Below are positions 1 to 6,054 of a stretch of 6,945 nucleotides of DNA, piece by piece (the first letter of the stretch is position 1; every line of letters begins with the position of its first letter). The notes under the pieces were generated by a model that ran no database searches, had not been told where the DNA came from, and worked only from the letters and a program-made list of their open reading frames with translations. The position numbers were made by a program, and so were the translations under genes. The DNA comes from a bacterium (lineage in GTDB: Bacteria; Patescibacteriota; Minisyncoccia; Moranbacterales; DUUL01), in NCBI GenBank assembly GCA_030641245.1, contig DAOWHU010000091.1:1-6945 (forward strand), given 5' to 3'.

Positions 1-694
1 GCAGAGAAGTTTTACCCACGCATCCAGGGACAGCACTATAGCTATCTGGTAAGGCAATTGGTCCAAAAGTTTTAGGTTTCTCGAAATCCAAAAGATGTTG
101 TTGCGGTTTATAGTCCCCAATAAATTTATAAATTGTTCCATCTCCTAGCAATTCTAGGTTTTCGACACTATGAGAAAGAATAAATCCGTCTAAATTAATT
201 GTGGCCGGTAATAAAACTTTTTCCGCTAATTTAAGCGCGATAAAAGTATTGTCATAAGCTTCTTGAGCATTTTCAGAAAAAATTTGAATCCATCCAGTAT
301 CTCGCATCGCCATTGCGTCCGAATGATCACAGTGAATATTCAAAGGACCCGAAATCGCCCGATTAGCCACCGCCATTACAATCGGCAAGCGCATTGCCGA
401 AGCTACTGGTAGAACCTCCATCATATACATAACTCCCTGAGAAGCCGAAGCGGTCATCGTCCGAGCCCCCGACGCTGAAGCTCCGATACAAGCGCTCATA
501 GCGCTATGTTCTGATTCAACTTGAATCATTTCGGTGTCGGCTTTACCATCGGCTACTTTTTTGGAAAAATATTCCACGATTGGAGTTTGAGGAGTAATCG
601 GATAAACCGCCATCACGTCTGGATTAATTTGGTTGATAGCTTCCCCAACGGCGAAACCGCCAGTTAAGGCTACTTTTTTATTTTTGCTTATCAT
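1..694 (-). CDS. porA: Pyruvate:ferredoxin oxidoreductase alpha subunit, partial (C-terminus beyond window)
   Basis: This is the N-terminal 231 codons of the alpha subunit of pyruvate:ferredoxin oxidoreductase, a cytoplasmic enzyme that converts pyruvate and CoA to acetyl-CoA and CO2 and reduces ferredoxin. The family signature YPITPQTPI is at residues 31-39. An ESEHSA segment follows at about 60-65, with an alanine/serine-rich helix after it. The NRAISGPLNIHCDHSDAMAMRDTGW region is spread over about 111-135 and marks the pyruvate type rather than other 2-oxoacid enzymes. The gene is open to the left edge; family members are about 390-400 aa, so roughly 40% is missing. The ATG (692-694) sits inside the end of the preceding phosphatase gene (17-bp overlap) and has no clear Shine-Dalgarno, so translational coupling is likely. 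The TPP-binding beta subunit is not in the window and would be expected just beyond the edge. Confidence 0.95.
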   Translation of the reverse strand, partial: MISKNKKVALTGGFAVGEAINQINPDVMAVYPITPQTPIVEYFSKKVADGKADTEMIQVESEHSAMSACIGASASGARTMTASASQGVMYMMEVLPVASAMRLPIVMAVANRAISGPLNIHCDHSDAMAMRDTGWIQIFSENAQEAYDNTFIALKLAEKVLLPATINLDGFILSHSVENLELLGDGTIYKFIGDYKPQQHLLDFEKPKTFGPIALPDSYSAVPGCVGKTSL

Positions 695-1355
695 GAATAA
701 AACTTATTACATCATTAAAATTATCGACTTTTTTATCAGCTAGTTCTATCACGCTTTGTCGTGAAACATTTTCTGTAAAAGCCAAAAAATAATCAGCCTC
801 TTCTTCCCTTTTGATTTCATAGTCAGTCCAGCCATCCCCAACTACAAAAATTGTTCCCTTAAGATTCAAAGCTTCCATCTGTTTAACTTTTCCGTGAGCT
901 TTATTTAAAAAACTGCCTTCATTAATTCCTGAAACTTTTCCCTGACTATCAAAAACAAATTCATTGGCTAGAATATTTTCTCGAGAAATTTTAAAATAAT
1001 CCGAAACTGGAAAAATACATTCTTTGAACCCGCCCGATATTACAAAAATTTGCTGACTATTTTTTTCAAAAAAATCCTTATTATCCAAGAAAGAGTCAGT
1101 AATATTTTCTTTAATTTTCCGGGCTACTTTGTCAACGTCACTCTGACTAGCTGAAAAAAGCTTCAATCGACTTCTTAAAGATTCCGCAAAAGAAATCTCG
1201 CCCCGCATTCCCTTTTTTGTAATTTCTTCTATCTTTTTTTGAATTTCATTTTTCTTCGGATTGTCTTTTAGAGCTTCTTTCGCTACTTCTTCCAGGGCTT
1301 CTAACTTAACAAAAGTACTATCAAAATCTATCACTAAAAAATTACCTGCGTTCAT
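678..1355 (-). CDS. HAD-family phosphatase, phosphoserine phosphatase (SerB)-like
   Basis: The 225-aa product has the full HAD set of the phosphoserine phosphatase branch. Motif I is DFDST (nucleophile D10, acid/base D12). The MRGEISFAESLRSRL segment at about 50-64 matches the substrate-specificity region of SerB. Motif II is ISGGF (S107), the motif III lysine is at about K156, and motif IV is GDGWTDYE (D174, D178). Its length equals that of classical phosphoserine phosphatases, and the AFTENVSRQSV segment near the C-terminus also resembles them. The expected reaction is hydrolysis of O-phosphoserine to serine in the cytoplasm, but another small phosphometabolite is possible. Its position is odd: it lies between porD (29-bp gap) and porA (17-bp overlap), so it is almost certainly co-transcribed with an enzyme of unrelated chemistry. 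The ATG start has no Shine-Dalgarno. The fold and catalytic class are secure; the substrate is inferred. Confidence 0.85.
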   Translation of the reverse strand: MNAGNFLVIDFDSTFVKLEALEEVAKEALKDNPKKNEIQKKIEEITKKGMRGEISFAESLRSRLKLFSASQSDVDKVARKIKENITDSFLDNKDFFEKNSQQIFVISGGFKECIFPVSDYFKISRENILANEFVFDSQGKVSGINEGSFLNKAHGKVKQMEALNLKGTIFVVGDGWTDYEIKREEEADYFLAFTENVSRQSVIELADKKVDNFNDVISFIHDKQK

Positions 1356-1384
1356 TTACAAGTTTTACTGAATTATTTTTATAC

Positions 1385-1672
1385 TTAGTCCTTATTTTTT
1401 TCGACCATCTCAATAGCTTGCACTGGACAAACCCCTGCACACAAACCGCAACCCTTACAATAATCATAATCTACGGTCGCTCTATCTTTTTCTCCTCTTT
1501 TTTTTATTCTAATCGTATCTTCCGGGCAAGCTTTCACGCATTGACCACAAGCTATACATTTTTCATTAATTTCTGGTTTAACCTGCGACCATTCTCCGGT
1601 AGGTGGATAGTTTTCCTTTTTATTTTCAATCACCGCCCCTAATTCTTGTCCTTTTTCTTTATTTTTCTTCAT
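1385..1672 (-). CDS. porD: Pyruvate:ferredoxin oxidoreductase delta subunit (2x[4Fe-4S] ferredoxin)
   Basis: This 95-aa ferredoxin-like subunit carries electrons from the TPP and iron-sulphur core of the enzyme to external ferredoxin. Two complete CxxCxxCxxxCP motifs are visible, at residues 39-50 (C39, C42, C45, C49) and 72-83 (C72, C75, C78, C82); each set of four should ligate a [4Fe-4S] cluster. Before them is the WSQVKPEINEKC linker typical of PorD, and the first 20 residues are a basic, lysine-rich extension. The ATG overlaps the end of porG by 14 bp, and this tight coupling supports assignment to the complex rather than to a free ferredoxin. Confidence 0.93.
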   Translation of the reverse strand: MKKNKEKGQELGAVIENKKENYPPTGEWSQVKPEINEKCIACGQCVKACPEDTIRIKKRGEKDRATVDYDYCKGCGLCAGVCPVQAIEMVEKNKD

Positions 1673-2219
1673 AGGCTACTCGAATTGCATTAATATTTTT
1701 ATTAGCTTTCTCCATCCCCAGCTTCTCTTGATACTTATTACGAAAAACTTTTATTAAGTTTTCCAGTTTAACCATTTTTGTAACCGCCGCGAACTTGCCT
1801 AGAATTACCGTGTTAGGCCGATTCTCCCCGATCACTTTCATCGAAAGCCCTGAGGCATCAACAATAATCAATTTACCCTTGAATTTAATTTCTTTCAAAA
1901 TTTCCGCCTTGGTTTTCCGAGTATTTATTATCAAAAAAGAATTCTTATCCAAATCTTGAAAACCATCAAAAATCTCCAACAAAGTTTCATCTAAAACCAT
2001 AAAACAATCTGGATTAAAAATCGGCTCCCTAGTCTTAATAGACTTGTCAAAAATTCGAACAAAAGTTTGAACCGGAGCACCGCTTCTCTCTGGACCAAAT
2101 TCTGGAAAAGCTTGTACGTATTTATTTTCTAATAAAGCCCCTTGGGCAATTATTTCTGCCGTAGTTTTAGCTCCCTGCCCGCCTCTACCGTAAATAATTA
2201 TTTCTAATATTTTTTTCAT
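1659..2219 (-). CDS. porG: Pyruvate:ferredoxin oxidoreductase gamma subunit
   Basis: This 186-aa subunit is the gamma domain of 2-oxoacid:ferredoxin oxidoreductases, associated with CoA binding and assembly of the heterotetramer. It begins with a beta strand and the glycine-rich GRGGQGAKT motif (residues 11-19), followed by the family segment PEFGPERSGAPV (39-50). The remainder has the expected Rossmann-like alternation ending near residue 186, the usual family length. It is the first gene of the operon gamma-delta-(phosphatase)-alpha, which matches the archaeal and Thermotoga-type porGDAB order apart from the inserted phosphatase. No Shine-Dalgarno is visible; an A/T-rich TATAAA (2225-2230, minus strand) lies 5 nt before the ATG but has no good -35 box. 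A large palindrome lies just upstream and may hold or replace the promoter. Confidence 0.94.
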   Translation of the reverse strand: MKKILEIIIYGRGGQGAKTTAEIIAQGALLENKYVQAFPEFGPERSGAPVQTFVRIFDKSIKTREPIFNPDCFMVLDETLLEIFDGFQDLDKNSFLIINTRKTKAEILKEIKFKGKLIIVDASGLSMKVIGENRPNTVILGKFAAVTKMVKLENLIKVFRNKYQEKLGMEKANKNINAIRVAYEEK

Positions 2220-2230
2220 TTTATTTTATA

Positions 2231-2398
2231 TGAAGGGACTGTTTCCGAACTCGCTTTTCAAGCTAAATTTTTAAATTTCAAGCGAAACGCAGTTGAGAAA
2301 AGTGCGTAAATATGGTATATTTGCAAACTTTATGAAACAAGTTGCAGCTGAAATTTAAAAATTTGGACGAAAATTGGAGTTTGGGAATAGTCCCTTGA
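2231..2398. repeat. 168-bp imperfect palindromic element (MITE/REP-like)
   Basis: Two 50-nt arms (2231-2280 and 2349-2398) are inverted copies that align without gaps around a 68-nt centre. The inner 16 nt of each arm are perfectly complementary (2265-2280 with 2349-2364), and the outer 22 nt match at 18 positions. Each outer end also contains a small GGGA...TCCC-type hairpin (GGGACTGTTTCC in one, GGGAATAGTCCC in the other). The element fills almost the whole gap between the thioredoxin-fold gene and porG, two genes on the same strand. As RNA it would fold into a long hairpin, so it could end the upstream transcript. Its arms with a non-coding centre resemble small non-autonomous elements. 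The palindrome is directly visible; mobility is inferred, and no target-site duplication was identified. Confidence 0.75.
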
Positions 2399-2409
2399 AA
2401 CCTTAAAAA

Positions 2410-3675
2410 TTAATTTTGCTGTAATTTTTCGTTAACAATCTCTACAATCCCCTCTTTTTGAAAAATCCCATTCAAGAATTCATCGCCAATAAAAGAAGCG
2501 GGGGTTCCAGCAATTCCGAATTGATCTCCCTGATTAATAGATTCCTGAATTAATTCCTGACTTTCTTCTGAATTCGTACATTCATCAAACTGTTTTTTAT
2601 CCAATCCTATCCTCAAAGCATACTGTTCAAAAATTTTAAAATCTTCTGTCACTCCCCAATTTTGTTGGTTGGCAAATAACAAATCAGCCATTTCCTCAAA
2701 TCGACCTTGTTGGTAAGCGCATTGACCAGCCAAAGCAGCGCTAATGGCCTGACCGTGGAGATCTAGCGGAAAACTTTTATAAACCATTGTCAATTGATCT
2801 GCAACAAATTCACCTCGGGCTTCCTTAGCAGCTTCATAAAAAATTCTAGAATACGGACATTGAAAATCGAAAAATGTTATTAATTTCACCTGGACATCTT
2901 TTTCCCCAATAACAATATCACCAGCTTTTTCTCCGGGAGTTTCCAAGTATTTTCCAGCTGGAATTCCCAGGGCAGTAGCGTTCAAAACTAAACCATTTTC
3001 TTTCCGCTCAAAAATTTCTTGAACTTGATCTTCTTTAAAAAAACTAGCTTCCTGAACTTTTTCGTCAAAAACAAATGAGGGAATAGTTTTTAAATCATAT
3101 TTATTAATTAACTTGATTCCAGCCAATGAAGATTCAGAAATTTCGTTAACCACCATAGTCGGCATAAACTTCTTCATCCAAACTAAAATTTCATCAGCTT
3201 TGCAAGTCGGACAATTTTCTTCATCGTCAGCCACTAAAATATCAACTTTTATGGCTGGTTCTTGATAAGCTACCCAGGTTTTATCTCCCAACTCAAACAC
3301 GTCTGCCTCTCTTAAGGCTCTTTCAGAATAACCATTTTTAGTAACGAACTGGGCTATATCAACAAATAAACTTCCAACAAACAACCCTAAGACAATCAGC
3401 AAAACCGCAGTCAAATTTTGAATTTTCTTTGAATTTTCTTTTTGCGCTTCAATCCCCCTTAGTGTCATTCCTCTTTCAGGTTTTTTAATTGTTTTTTGGC
3501 TGGATCTAATTTTTATCTTTTTAACCTGACTCTTTTTATAAACTCTTGGCTTAGCCCTCTTTTTACTACGCCCACTTTTTGCCATGTCCGCCTTTGGAGA
3601 GGCGGGGGAAGTTTTTCTGACTACCTTTTTGCTTCTCTTTATTTTTCCCTCCTTATTTTTATTTTTTCTGACCAT
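2410..3675 (-). CDS. Membrane-anchored DsbA/BdbD-like protein with two thioredoxin folds
   Basis: The 421-aa product has four parts. Residues 1-80 are a very basic, low-complexity cytoplasmic tail (K/R-rich, with S/A/P). Residues about 86-109 form one transmembrane helix. Residues about 140-225 look like a thioredoxin/glutaredoxin-like domain with CPTC (155-158) and a probable cis-proline in TIPSF (P199). Residues about 255-421 are a DsbA-like domain (Thioredoxin_4 type) with FFDFQCPYS (active site CPYS, 273-276), the helical AGQCAYQQGRFEEMADLLF region, and the cis-proline loop GTPASF (P392). The role is probably extracytoplasmic thiol-disulfide exchange during protein folding. The second DsbA active-site cysteine is serine here, which would limit this domain to monothiol or isomerase-like chemistry. 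The start is uncertain: ATG 3675 has no Shine-Dalgarno, while Met31 has AAAGGCGG just before it. The 78-aa membrane gene lies 57 bp upstream on the same strand. Confidence 0.85.
   Translation of the reverse strand: MVRKNKNKEGKIKRSKKVVRKTSPASPKADMAKSGRSKKRAKPRVYKKSQVKKIKIRSSQKTIKKPERGMTLRGIEAQKENSKKIQNLTAVLLIVLGLFVGSLFVDIAQFVTKNGYSERALREADVFELGDKTWVAYQEPAIKVDILVADDEENCPTCKADEILVWMKKFMPTMVVNEISESSLAGIKLINKYDLKTIPSFVFDEKVQEASFFKEDQVQEIFERKENGLVLNATALGIPAGKYLETPGEKAGDIVIGEKDVQVKLITFFDFQCPYSRIFYEAAKEARGEFVADQLTMVYKSFPLDLHGQAISAALAGQCAYQQGRFEEMADLLFANQQNWGVTEDFKIFEQYALRIGLDKKQFDECTNSEESQELIQESINQGDQFGIAGTPASFIGDEFLNGIFQKEGIVEIVNEKLQQN
3588..3605. repeat. GC-rich 6-bp-stem hairpin inside the coding region
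   Basis: CCGCCT, a 6-nt loop TTGGAG, and AGGCGG form a perfect 6-bp GC-rich stem inside the basic N-terminal tail of the thioredoxin-fold gene (around codons 24-30). It stands out from the surrounding A/T-rich lysine codons and resembles short REP-type palindromes. It lies just before Met31 in the direction of translation, and its CCGCCT/AGGCGG arm supplies the Shine-Dalgarno-like AAAGGCGG. Whether it is a repeat copy needs genome-wide counts. Confidence 0.5.
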
Positions 3676-3702
3676 TTTTTGAATTTAAAAATAAGGCTTT
3701 AA

Positions 3703-3723
3703 TTTATATCATTATTTATTATA
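3703..3723 (-). promoter_or_regulatory. Candidate -10 elements upstream of the thioredoxin-fold gene
   Basis: On the minus strand, TATAAT (3718-3723) and TATAAA preceded by TGA (3703-3708) lie in the 57-bp gap upstream of ATG 3675. A TTGAAA lies 14 nt before TATAAT, which is a short spacer. The gene may have its own promoter in addition to read-through from the 78-aa gene. The region is so AT-rich that chance matches are likely. Confidence 0.3.
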
Positions 3724-3732
3724 ATCTACCCT

Positions 3733-3969
3733 CTAATTTTCAATATTTTCTTCATTTATTCCTAACGACTTTCCACTTAAATTTTGCATAGCCCTGTAAT
3801 CGTCATAACCTGCCACAATCGTCCGAGAAGCTTGAGATTTAAACATTATTCCAATTAAAAATCCTAAAAAAAACAAAGCAAACCACTTAAATCTTATTTT
3901 GACTTCTTCTTTTTTTATCCAATCTTTAAAATTTATTTTTTTCAACTTTTTTTTGCTTTTGCTTTTCAT
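3733..3969 (-). CDS. Small single-helix membrane protein, unknown function
   Basis: I do not recognise this 78-aa protein. Residues 1-28 are strongly basic (many lysines), residues about 29-43 (WFALFFLGFLIGIMF) form one hydrophobic helix, and the remaining 35 residues are polar with an acidic C-terminal end. The positive-inside rule places the N-terminus in the cytoplasm and the C-terminal tail outside. It precedes the thioredoxin-fold gene on the same strand with a 57-bp gap, so the two may be co-transcribed. It shares with that gene the plan of a basic tail followed by one helix. Purines (AAAAGG) directly abut the ATG, too close for a standard Shine-Dalgarno. It could be an accessory membrane protein of its neighbour; this is inference from position only. 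Confidence 0.65.
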   Translation of the reverse strand: MKSKSKKKLKKINFKDWIKKEEVKIRFKWFALFFLGFLIGIMFKSQASRTIVAGYDDYRAMQNLSGKSLGINEENIEN

Positions 3970-4016
3970 CCTTTTGATTTTAACTCTAAGCCCTCCATTC
4001 TTTACACCTCTAAAAT

Positions 4017-4022
4017 ATCATA
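4017..4022 (-). promoter_or_regulatory. Weak candidate -10 box for the 78-aa gene
   Basis: A minus-strand TATGAT lies about 48 nt upstream of ATG 3969 in the divergent intergenic region. No convincing -35 hexamer is found at 16-18 nt spacing, so the call is weak. Confidence 0.25.
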
Positions 4023-4050
4023 TTCGAGAAGCTTTTACAACCTCCCTATT

Positions 4051-4078
4051 TTGAGAATGTTTTCTTTTCTGCTATACT
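4051..4078 (+). promoter_or_regulatory. Sigma70-type promoter for the 113-aa membrane protein gene
   Basis: TTGAGA (4051-4056) and TATACT (4073-4078) are separated by 16 nt on the plus strand. Transcription would start near 4085, leaving a 5' leader of about 30 nt before ATG 4115. No Shine-Dalgarno is visible in that leader. Confidence 0.55.
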
Positions 4079-4114
4079 TAACTCGAAGAAATTTGAAGAT
4101 TCAAAAACAAAATA

Positions 4115-4456
4115 ATGCGAAAACTTTTTTTTATTTTTCCAGCCTTATTCTTGGCAATTTCACTAATTAATTTATTTTCAAACCACTTGTTTGAGTTTTT
4201 CTTGTGGTTATTTGCTACAGTTTTAGCTTCTCTAGTATTTTTTCCGCTTGCCCTGAAAGTCGAAGAAAAAGACGTTCCCGTTTATCAAGTTTTCGGTCCT
4301 TTTCTACTAATTCCAATCTTTTTCTCAATTTTTGCGATTATGGATTTTCGACGTATAGGAATCTTGACTGAACCACAAGCTATTATCTACGGAGTGGTTA
4401 CTGGAATATTAACTATGGTGTTTCTATCGCTGATAATAGGACCAAATAAATACTAG
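4115..4456 (+). CDS. Small integral membrane protein with about four helices, unknown function
   Basis: I do not recognise this 113-aa protein. It is almost entirely hydrophobic, with four likely membrane helices at about residues 4-22, 26-48, 59-77 and 88-108. A short charged loop (KVEEKDVP) lies between helices two and three, and an FRR-containing loop between three and four. Only two residues of clear charge precede the first helix (MRK), which suggests a cytoplasmic N-terminus. It is the only plus-strand gene between two minus-strand blocks and has its own promoter (4051-4078), so it is probably a single-gene transcript. It converges with the lutB-like gene, with a repeat-rich gap between them. 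No motif points to an enzymatic role. Confidence 0.7.
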   Translation: MRKLFFIFPALFLAISLINLFSNHLFEFFLWLFATVLASLVFFPLALKVEEKDVPVYQVFGPFLLIPIFFSIFAIMDFRRIGILTEPQAIIYGVVTGILTMVFLSLIIGPNKY

Positions 4457-4469
4457 GAAGCTAACGCTA

Positions 4470-4608
4470 ATTTTCAATTCACAATTTACAATAAATTTTC
4501 AATGATTTAATTTTCAAATTTACGCGAGCAGAGTTCACGTTCATTATAAACTTTTTAATTAATCATTGATTGAAAATTGCAAATTGGTTTATTGCAAATT
4601 TTGAAAAT
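4470..4608. repeat. AT-rich folded inverted repeat between convergent genes
   Basis: Five copies of the octamer ATTTTCAA occur: direct at 4470, 4495 and 4510, inverted (TTGAAAAT) at 4570 and 4601. Between them AATTTACAATAAA (4483-4495) is mirrored by TTTATTGCAAATT (4588-4600) at 12 of 13 positions. The ATGATT at about 4502-4507 is mirrored by AATCAT at 4561-4566. The modules lie in reverse order on the two sides, so the region can fold back as a long imperfect hairpin with a loop around 4518-4560. Because modules are mirrored in order, simple AT bias does not fully explain it. Confidence 0.55.
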
Positions 4609-4624
4609 AAAGGCTCTTTATTTT
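4604..4624. terminator. Possible bidirectional terminator hairpin at the end of the lutB-like gene
   Basis: AAAATAAAG, a 3-nt loop and CTTTATTTT form a perfect 9-bp stem that touches the TAA stop codon of the minus-strand gene. The 3' side is T-rich in either direction. The stem has only one G-C pair, so it would be a weak intrinsic terminator. Its position between two convergent genes suits a shared transcription end. Confidence 0.4.
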
Positions 4625-5901
4625 TAGCAACAATACAATTTGTCTGGAAGTTTGTCATCATTTTTCTTACCAAAAGGATTACCGTCCTTTTTTATTTTGC
4701 CCATCATTTCTTTGTTAGCGAAACTTTGGATTCCGCTTCTTCCTTGTTCCATTCTAATTTCTCGTACCATCCAAGGCAATCCTATTTTCATTGGACAATT
4801 TCGATAACAAGAATCACAAATAGTACAATCATGACTACCATTCTTATAAGCAGCTTTTAAATTTTCTTGGACTGCGGAAAACACAATTCCCTTAGACCCA
4901 ATATAACCTTCGTTGCCGTAACGACTTCCTTTTTGATTATAAACCGGGCAAAAATTGATGCAGGATCCACAATTAATACAACGTAAAATATCGCCAAAAC
5001 CTTTTTTAATCATTTTCCGCCGTCCATTATCAACTAAAATAACGTGAACTTCATGCGCTCCTTGAGCTCCTTGAACTAATTGATTTTCAATATCGGCTGT
5101 TTTAGACGGGCCAGAGATTACTGAAACATATTGGGTAATATCTTGACCAGTTCCAAAAAGCGCCGCTGTTTGACAAAGCTTTACAGCGTCGTCAACCGAT
5201 TCGGTAATTTTATCAATTCCACAAATCACAATATGTTTTTTCGGCAACCGAGAAACCAAAGAAATATTCCCCTCGTTTTCTAATAAAACTATTTGTCCTT
5301 CTTGAGTGAAAAAATTCGCTCCTGTTATTCCAATTTCAGCTTCCAAAATCTTCTCTCGAATTTTTCGACATAAATAATGCGTCAATTTTTCTGGATCGGT
5401 TCCAATCTCATCTTTATATATTTGTTTAATTTTCTTATTAATCATTTCGGCTGTTATATGAATAGCCGGCAAAACAAAGTGCTCATCAGTCTCTTTGAAC
5501 ATTTTTACAATAAAATCACCCAAATCAGTTTCGTTCCAATCAAACTTTTCGGAAACTTTTTTAATTTCAATTTCTCGCCCAGTATTAGTTTTGGAGGAAA
5601 TTATTTTCTTACTTTTTCCAATAATTTTATTTAAAATATTTCGAGCTTCTTTGGCCTCCTTGACTTCATAGACCTGAAATCCCCGTTTCTCAAAATTTTG
5701 TTTAGCCAACTTTAAGTTTCGCTCAAAATTTTCAAAAGGTTTTTGTCGAATAGCGGTCATTTCTTTTTTGTATTGATCTTCATTGATATTTTTGCTCGCA
5801 AAAACTTTCCGCCGATTTTCCGCGCTAAAACCAACCGCTTTCTTAATGGCTTTTCGACTCTCTGATTTTAAATACTCTTTCTTGGAATATTCTCTCCCCA
5901 T
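4624..5901 (-). CDS. LutB-like LUD-domain iron-sulphur protein (lactate-utilisation family)
   Basis: This 425-aa protein combines an LUD domain with a two-cluster ferredoxin module, as in LutB (YkgF), the iron-sulphur subunit of the LutABC L-lactate oxidation complex. LUD features include SSKTNTGREIEI (about 102-113), ETDLGDFIVKM (124-134), GITGANFFTQEGQIVL (191-206) and SGPSKTADIE (263-272). The cluster motifs are CINCGSCINFCP (308-319) and CTICDSCYRNCP (359-370), each expected to bind a [4Fe-4S] cluster. The C-terminus ends in DGNPFG (406-411), a short charged stretch and two terminal cysteines. GNPxG normally lies at the junction to a following cysteine-rich (CCG) domain in related iron-sulphur proteins, so truncation or loss of a partner is possible. 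No lutA or lutC lies beside it. The start lacks a Shine-Dalgarno; a promoter lies at 5939-5967. The substrate is inferred. Confidence 0.88.
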   Translation of the reverse strand: MGREYSKKEYLKSESRKAIKKAVGFSAENRRKVFASKNINEDQYKKEMTAIRQKPFENFERNLKLAKQNFEKRGFQVYEVKEAKEARNILNKIIGKSKKIISSKTNTGREIEIKKVSEKFDWNETDLGDFIVKMFKETDEHFVLPAIHITAEMINKKIKQIYKDEIGTDPEKLTHYLCRKIREKILEAEIGITGANFFTQEGQIVLLENEGNISLVSRLPKKHIVICGIDKITESVDDAVKLCQTAALFGTGQDITQYVSVISGPSKTADIENQLVQGAQGAHEVHVILVDNGRRKMIKKGFGDILRCINCGSCINFCPVYNQKGSRYGNEGYIGSKGIVFSAVQENLKAAYKNGSHDCTICDSCYRNCPMKIGLPWMVREIRMEQGRSGIQSFANKEMMGKIKKDGNPFGKKNDDKLPDKLYCC

Positions 5902-5938
5902 AATTACAAATTAATTAAGAACATTTTACGTTGCAATC

Positions 5939-5967
5939 ATAGTACCATTTACTAAAGCAAACTGCAA
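5939..5967 (-). promoter_or_regulatory. Sigma70-type promoter for the lutB-like gene
   Basis: On the minus strand, TTGCAG (5962-5967) and TACTAT (5939-5944) are separated by 17 nt. Transcription would start near 5932, giving a leader of about 30 nt before ATG 5901. The leader has no Shine-Dalgarno. Confidence 0.5.
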
Positions 5968-5995
5968 AATAAAAAACTGATCTCTTGATTAGAGT

Positions 5996-6023
5996 TTGCA
6001 TCGGCTTATTTCAGTGATATAAT
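5996..6023 (+). promoter_or_regulatory. Strong extended -10 promoter for the 47-aa membrane peptide gene
   Basis: TTGCAT (5996-6001) and a consensus TATAAT (6018-6023) are separated by 16 nt, with TGA directly before TATAAT as an extended -10. The start point would be about 6030, leaving a leader of about 36 nt that ends in a consensus ribosome binding site. It is the best promoter match in the window and is divergent from the lutB-like gene promoter, about 30 bp away. Confidence 0.7.
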
Positions 6024-6054
6024 TAAAACAGTAGCATTTCGATATTAACAACAG

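Noticed and set aside
1418..1642. Plus-strand open frame of 74 codons opposite porD
   Set aside because: It lies entirely antisense to porD, whose two cluster motifs are intact, and has a low-complexity composition typical of a shadow frame.
2231..2398. CRISPR array or riboswitch in the porG upstream region
   Set aside because: There is a single inverted pair rather than evenly spaced direct repeats, and no recognisable riboswitch core was seen.
3496..3702. Plus-strand open frame of 68 codons opposite the basic tail of the thioredoxin-fold gene
   Set aside because: It is the antisense of lysine-rich codons, which gives a false hydrophobic, Phe/Leu-rich protein; no promoter or ribosome site was seen.
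4570..4860. Plus-strand open frame of 96 codons
   Set aside because: It runs from the folded repeat into the antisense of the conserved cluster region of the lutB-like gene and has no family features.
5377..5634. Plus-strand open frame of 85 codons inside the lutB-like gene
   Set aside because: It is antisense to the LUD domain and has shadow-type Phe/Asn/Ile composition.
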